From Flavobacterium sp. CF136 (lineage in GTDB: Bacteria > Bacteroidota > Bacteroidia > Flavobacteriales > Flavobacteriaceae): a DNA stretch of 64,000 nucleotides. The stretch lies in contig NZ_AKJZ01000058.1 of assembly GCF_000282055.1 (NCBI RefSeq), positions 1 to 64,000 on the forward strand, given 5' to 3'. Made by a program: the position numbers and the translations under genes. Positions within the stretch are counted from its first letter, which is position 1. Each line of letters begins with the position of its first letter. Below, piece by piece: positions 60,094-64,000 of this stretch. Under the pieces are notes generated by a model. The model did not search any database, was not told the DNA's origin, and saw nothing but the letters and a program-made list of their open reading frames with translations.

Positions 60094-60708
60094 ATGAATC
60101 TAAAGGAAATTTATACCGATTTATTGCTGAATATTGGTTTCGAAGAAAATACTATTCAGCAAAAATGGGACGATTTAGAAAAGGCATATTCCAAAAAATC
60201 AAGACATTATCACAACCTGAAGCATATTGCAGCTATGATTGAAAGTTTTGAAACCTATCGTGATCATCTTCAAAATCCGAATGAAATATTATTTTCTATT
60301 TTTTATCATGATTTTGTTTATTCAAGTTCAAAAAAAGATAATGAACTCAAAAGTGCTGAATTTGCACTTAAAGTTCTATCTAATAATGAGACATTAGACA
60401 AAATCTTGGTTTTTGATACTATTTGTGCAACACAATTACATCAGCATAATGAAATTGAAGATATTAATTGGTTAATCGATTTTGATTTGAAAATTCTCGC
60501 TCGAGATTGGAATGAATATCAAATTTATTTTGAGCAAATCAGAAAAGAATACCGCATTTATCCTGATTTTCTCTACAAACCCGGACGCGCAAAAGCCCTG
60601 AAGCATTTTCTGGAGAATAAATTTATTTTTCAAACTGATGAATTCAGGAAATTATATGAAGAAAAAGCAAGAATGAATATTGAGAAAGAGATTTTATTAT
60701 TAACCTAA
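60094..60708 (+). CDS. HD-domain phosphohydrolase-like protein
   Basis: 204 residues from ATG 60094 (MNLKEIYTDLLLNIGFEENTI). HD-type metal ligands: RHYHNLKHI (two His), FYHDFVY (HD) and DFDLKIL (Asp). Members are phosphohydrolases or nucleases of unknown substrate. It is divergent from hen1 and shares its operator, so it is likely part of the same regulon. A role in RNA-end processing is plausible. Confidence 0.85.
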   Translation: MNLKEIYTDLLLNIGFEENTIQQKWDDLEKAYSKKSRHYHNLKHIAAMIESFETYRDHLQNPNEILFSIFYHDFVYSSSKKDNELKSAEFALKVLSNNETLDKILVFDTICATQLHQHNEIEDINWLIDFDLKILARDWNEYQIYFEQIRKEYRIYPDFLYKPGRAKALKHFLENKFIFQTDEFRKLYEEKARMNIEKEILLLT

Positions 60709-60731
60709 AAAACATATTCACGACCTATTTA

Positions 60732-60815
60732 TGTAGAGACGCACAGCAGTGCGTCTTTCGCAATGTGAATAAATTGTGGTTACATATGTTAGACGCACTG
60801 CTGTGCGTCTCTACA
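60732..60815. repeat. Inverted pair of palindromic repeats
   Basis: 60732-60756 (TGTAGAGACGCACAGCAGTG first) is the exact reverse complement of 60791-60815. The pair can form a long stem with a 34-nt loop between the HD gene and the WYL gene. Each unit is also imperfectly palindromic and belongs to the family at 3543 and 56334. Confidence 0.85.
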
Positions 60816-60865
60816 GAAAATTGGAATGGAAAATTGAAAATAATAAAACGATCAATACCTAAACT

Positions 60866-61879
60866 ATGTCTCAAAATAAAAACGCCTTAATTCGGTACAA
60901 AACGATTGACAAATGCCTGCAGAATAAATACAGGCAATGGACTTTAGAGGATTTGATCGAATGCTGTTCTGAAGCTTTATTTGAATATGAAGGCCGGGAA
61001 AATCCAATTAGCAAACGAACGATTCAGATGGATATTCAGTTGATGCGCAGCGAAAAACTGGGTTATAATGCGCCGATTGTCGTTTATGATAAAAAGTATT
61101 ATAAATATGAAGACGACGAATTTTCGATAACCGATATTCCGCTGACAGAAACCGATATGAATGTTTTGACCGAAACGGTTTCGATGCTGAAACAGTTTAA
61201 GGACTTTTCTTTATTCAGTGATGTATCGGATATTCTGCAGCGTTTGGAAGATAAAATTTACTCGGAGAAGTCACATACGAAACCTGTTATTTATCTGGAT
61301 AAAAATGAAAATCTGAAAGGGTTACATTATTTGGATGAAATTTATCAGGCGATCATCAAGAAAGTGGTTCTTGTTATTACTTATAAATCATTTAAATCAA
61401 GAGAAGAAACTAAATTTAATTTTCATCCTTTTATTTTGAAGGAATTTAATAATAGATGGTTTTTGATAGGAAAAACAAAAGCTTCTCAGCCTATTACCAA
61501 TCTGGCGCTTGACAGAATTATTTCTATTGATTACGATTTTAATCTTCCATATTTAGAAGAAGATTTTGATGCAGAATCTTACTATAAGAATATAATTGGC
61601 GTTACGGTAAATTCTGGTTTACAGCCTCGAAAAATTGAACTTTGGATAGATGCTGAAAATGCTCCTTATGTATTGACCAAACCTTTACATCATACACAAA
61701 GACTAATAACAGAAAATGAAGATAAAAGTATTATTGTTCATTTATTCATCTCTCCCAATTACGAAATGGAACGTCTTTTATTAGGTTTTGGCTATGGAAT
61801 CGAGGTTCTTCGACCTGAAAATTTACGGAAACGAATGAAGCAAACACTTCAAAAAGCATTGGCTAAGTATGATCTTTAA
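60866..61879 (+). CDS. WYL-domain transcriptional regulator
   Basis: 337 residues. N-terminal winged-helix region (YKTIDKCLQNKYRQWTLEDLIECCSEAL..ISKRTIQMDIQLMRSE). WYL-type middle (VVLVITYKSFKSREETKFNFHPFILKEFNNRWFLIGK) and C-terminal WCX-like part. WYL regulators often respond to nucleic acid fragments or other ligands near defence and repair loci. Here it is the only DNA-binding regulator in the RNA-repair island. It is the prime candidate to bind the shared ACTACGCAA operator. Confidence 0.9.
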   Translation: MSQNKNALIRYKTIDKCLQNKYRQWTLEDLIECCSEALFEYEGRENPISKRTIQMDIQLMRSEKLGYNAPIVVYDKKYYKYEDDEFSITDIPLTETDMNVLTETVSMLKQFKDFSLFSDVSDILQRLEDKIYSEKSHTKPVIYLDKNENLKGLHYLDEIYQAIIKKVVLVITYKSFKSREETKFNFHPFILKEFNNRWFLIGKTKASQPITNLALDRIISIDYDFNLPYLEEDFDAESYYKNIIGVTVNSGLQPRKIELWIDAENAPYVLTKPLHHTQRLITENEDKSIIVHLFISPNYEMERLLLGFGYGIEVLRPENLRKRMKQTLQKALAKYDL

Positions 61880-62072
61880 AATTTATTTATACAAAAACAA
61901 GCTTTTATATAATAAGGAATTATAACAATTTAAATTGTTGTAACAGCAATTTTTACATTCATAAATTCATTAAAACTTAAAAAAGAATAGTATATTTCAA
62001 TTAAAAAAAGAACCTAAAAAACCTCTAATTCAGAGATATTTTTTCATTAATTAAAAAATTATCATAAAATTA

Positions 62073-62104
62073 TATGCATGCATAGTATTTTTTGATTATA
62101 TTTG
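62073..62104 (+). promoter_or_regulatory. MarR-gene promoter with palindrome
   Basis: TATATTTG at 62097-62104 (TAnnTTTG) follows a perfect 12-bp palindrome TATGCATGCATA (62073-62084), about 12 bp upstream. The palindrome could be an operator for the MarR protein. The rest of the gap 61880-62122 is AT-rich with no gene. Confidence 0.5.
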
Positions 62105-62122
62105 AAATCGATATAGTTACTT

Positions 62123-62590
62123 ATGAAAGATAAAACAATAGATTATATTTTAAGAGCTACATGGCAGGCCGTTTCCAGAATGTATAATGAGGAAGCTGCC
62201 AAATACGATGCCACTATGGCAACAGGATTTGCCCTTTTGAGTATAGATAAGGAAGACGGAACTCCATCTACAGCCTTGGGGCCAAGAATGGGCATGGAAG
62301 CTACGAGCTTAACGAGAACATTAAAATCAATGGAGGATAAAGGTCTTATTGTTCGTAAAAAAAACCCAAGCGACGGTCGTGGTGTTTTGATATACTTAAC
62401 CGAGCATGGGAAAGAAAAAAGGGAATTATCTAAAAATACGGTTTTGAAATTTAATGAAACGGTGAAAAAACATGTTTCTGACGAAAAACTAAAACATTTT
62501 ATTGAGGTTTCTGAAATCATAAATGAATTAATTCAGGATAAAAACATATTTAATCAAACAGAAAAAATAGAAAATGAAACGCACAATTAA
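62123..62590 (+). CDS. MarR family transcriptional regulator
   Basis: 155 residues. Winged-helix region: DGTPSTALGPRMGMEATSLTRTLKSMEDKGLIVRKKNPSDGRGVLIYLTEHGKEK, a clear MarR signature (DGRxVxIxLTxxG). It overlaps the fadB-like start by 17 bp and is likely the regulator of that fatty-acid oxidation operon, responding to acyl-CoA or a related ligand. Confidence 0.94.
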   Translation: MKDKTIDYILRATWQAVSRMYNEEAAKYDATMATGFALLSIDKEDGTPSTALGPRMGMEATSLTRTLKSMEDKGLIVRKKNPSDGRGVLIYLTEHGKEKRELSKNTVLKFNETVKKHVSDEKLKHFIEVSEIINELIQDKNIFNQTEKIENETHN

Positions 62591-64000
62591 GAAAGTTGCT
62601 GTAATTGGATCCGGAATTATGGGTTCAGGGATAGCTTGTCATTTTGCCAATATTGGTGTTGAAGTTTTACTGCTTGACATCGTTCCACGAGAGTTGACAG
62701 AAGCTGAAGCTAAAAAAGGATTAACACTTGAAAGTAAAGCTGTTCGCAACCGGGTGGTAAACGAGCACTTAGCAAACTCATTAAAATCGAAACCCTCTCC
62801 TATTTACAGTCAAAAATTCGCAAGCCGAATCACGACTGGAAATACAACTGACGATATGGCAAAGATTGCCAATGTGGACTGGATTATTGAAGTTGTGGTT
62901 GAACGTCTGGATATCAAAAAATTAGTATTCGAACAAATTGAAAAATTCCGTAAACCGGGAACTTTGGTTACTTCTAACACTTCCGGTATTCCGATTCATT
63001 TTATGAGTGAAGGAAGAAGCGAAGATTTTCAACAACACTTCTGCGGAACCCACTTTTTTAACCCTGCGCGTTACTTAAAATTATTTGAAATTATTCCTGG
63101 TCCAAAAACTTCAACTGAAGTATTGGATTTCTTAAACGAATACGGTTCTAAATTCTTAGGAAAAACTTCTGTAGTTGCTAAAGACACTCCTGCGTTTATT
63201 GGAAACAGAATTGGTATTTACGGAATCCAGAGTTTATTCCATTTGGTAAAAGAAATGGGATTAACAATTGAAGAAGTTGATAAATTGACCGGACCTGTAA
63301 TTGGGCGTCCAAAATCGGCTACTTTCCGTACCGTTGACGTTGTTGGTTTGGATACTTTGGTACACGTTGCCAACGGTATTTACGAAAACTGTCCGAACGA
63401 CGAACAACACGAATTGTTTAAACTTCCTGATTTCATCACAAAAATGATGGAAAATAATTGGTTAGGAAGCAAAACAGGACAAGGTTTTTACAAAAAAGTA
63501 GATAAAGATATTCTTTCTTTAGATTTAGATACATTAGAATACCGCGCTGCTAAAAAAGCAAATTTTGCTACACTTGAACTAACAAAAACTATTGATAAAC
63601 CAATCAATCGTTTTAAAGTTTTAGTTAAAGGAAAAGACAAAGCGGGTGAATTTTACCGTAAGAGCTTCGCCGGAATGTTTGCTTATGTATCAAACAGAAT
63701 TCCTGAAATCTCAGACGAATTATACAAAATTGATGATGCGATGAAAGCCGGTTTTGGATGGGAAAATGGTCCATTCGAAATTTGGGATGCCATTGGTGTT
63801 GTCAACGGAATCGAAATCATGAAAGCAGAAGGCCTAGAACCAGCTGCTTGGGTTACAGAAATGTTAGCTTCCGGAAGCGAAAGCTTTTACTCTGTTAAAG
63901 AAGGAGCTTCTTATTTCTATAATATTCCAAATAAATCTCAAACTAAAGTTCCTGGACAAGATTCATTCATTATTCTGAACAACATCCGCGAAAGCAAAAA
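62574..64000 (+). CDS. 3-Hydroxyacyl-CoA dehydrogenase (FadB-like), 5' part
   Basis: The frame opens at ATG 62574 (MKRTIKKVAVIGSGIMGSGI) and is cut by the right window edge after 475 codons. Rossmann NAD site VAVIGSGIMGSGIA; 3-hydroxyacyl-CoA dehydrogenase motifs HFFNPARYLKLFEIIPG, KDTPAFIGNRIG and GFGWENGPFEIWDAIG. In Bacteroidota the full protein of this kind also has an enoyl-CoA hydratase part, which would lie beyond the window. It acts in fatty-acid beta-oxidation. Confidence 0.93.
   Translation, partial: MKRTIKKVAVIGSGIMGSGIACHFANIGVEVLLLDIVPRELTEAEAKKGLTLESKAVRNRVVNEHLANSLKSKPSPIYSQKFASRITTGNTTDDMAKIANVDWIIEVVVERLDIKKLVFEQIEKFRKPGTLVTSNTSGIPIHFMSEGRSEDFQQHFCGTHFFNPARYLKLFEIIPGPKTSTEVLDFLNEYGSKFLGKTSVVAKDTPAFIGNRIGIYGIQSLFHLVKEMGLTIEEVDKLTGPVIGRPKSATFRTVDVVGLDTLVHVANGIYENCPNDEQHELFKLPDFITKMMENNWLGSKTGQGFYKKVDKDILSLDLDTLEYRAAKKANFATLELTKTIDKPINRFKVLVKGKDKAGEFYRKSFAGMFAYVSNRIPEISDELYKIDDAMKAGFGWENGPFEIWDAIGVVNGIEIMKAEGLEPAAWVTEMLASGSESFYSVKEGASYFYNIPNKSQTKVPGQDSFIILNNIRESK

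Overview
The window looks like a Flavobacterium-type Bacteroidota chromosome. The evidence is AT-rich DNA, many signal-peptide proteins, type IX secretion (T9SS) C-terminal sorting domains, TAnnTTTG-type -7 promoter boxes, lipoproteins with short LxxC-like boxes, and dispersed palindromic repeats between genes. No insertion sequence, rRNA operon or CRISPR array was seen.

Layout. 1-3290: two tandem secreted endonuclease I paralogues (the first cut by the window edge). 3685-7356: purL, which carries in-frame copies of dispersed repeats. 7570-36630: mostly housekeeping and hypothetical genes, including an alpha-oxoamine synthase, an NYN-domain protein, a glutamate synthase-like enzyme, rdgB, a DEAD-box helicase, pepD, a PhzF protein, two ECF sigma factors, an acyltransferase, a CoA-type NUDIX hydrolase, a nitronate monooxygenase-like enzyme, a T9SS subtilase, mnmA, a predicted exported PEP-synthase-like protein and an acyl-CoA synthetase. 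36688-40631: a minus-strand unit of atypical tRNAs, an ATP-grasp protein, tRNA fragments, a slipin/SPFH protein and a DEDDh exonuclease. 41422-44319: a tyrosinase/cupredoxin cassette. 44834-50365: a two-component system (response regulator and NarL-type histidine kinase) divergent from two exported proteins. 50379-61879: an RNA-repair island. 62123-64000: a MarR regulator and the start of a 3-hydroxyacyl-CoA dehydrogenase.

Main result. The RNA-repair island encodes Hen1 (RNA 3'-end 2'-O-methyltransferase), an RNA ligase, a T4 Pnkp-like kinase/phosphatase, TatD, two RlaP-type nucleotidyltransferases, a protein with a HEPN RNase motif, an HD protein and a WYL regulator. About 20 kb away, the slipin unit carries five tRNA-like genes plus several T-arm/D-arm fragments. 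The two loci seem to be one regulon. The hen1 promoter and the promoter in front of the slipin leader share a 23-bp element (18/23 identical, 9-bp half-site ACTACGCAA) at exactly the same 8-bp distance from a CAAATAT -7 box. RlaP genes have also been copied and lost repeatedly here (remnants at 44554-44760, 51656-51700 and 51879-51959), as has tatD (54386-54451), which suggests a fast-evolving RNA damage/repair or defence locus. The functional assignments rest on motifs read by eye. The regulon and the tRNA-decoy idea are inference.
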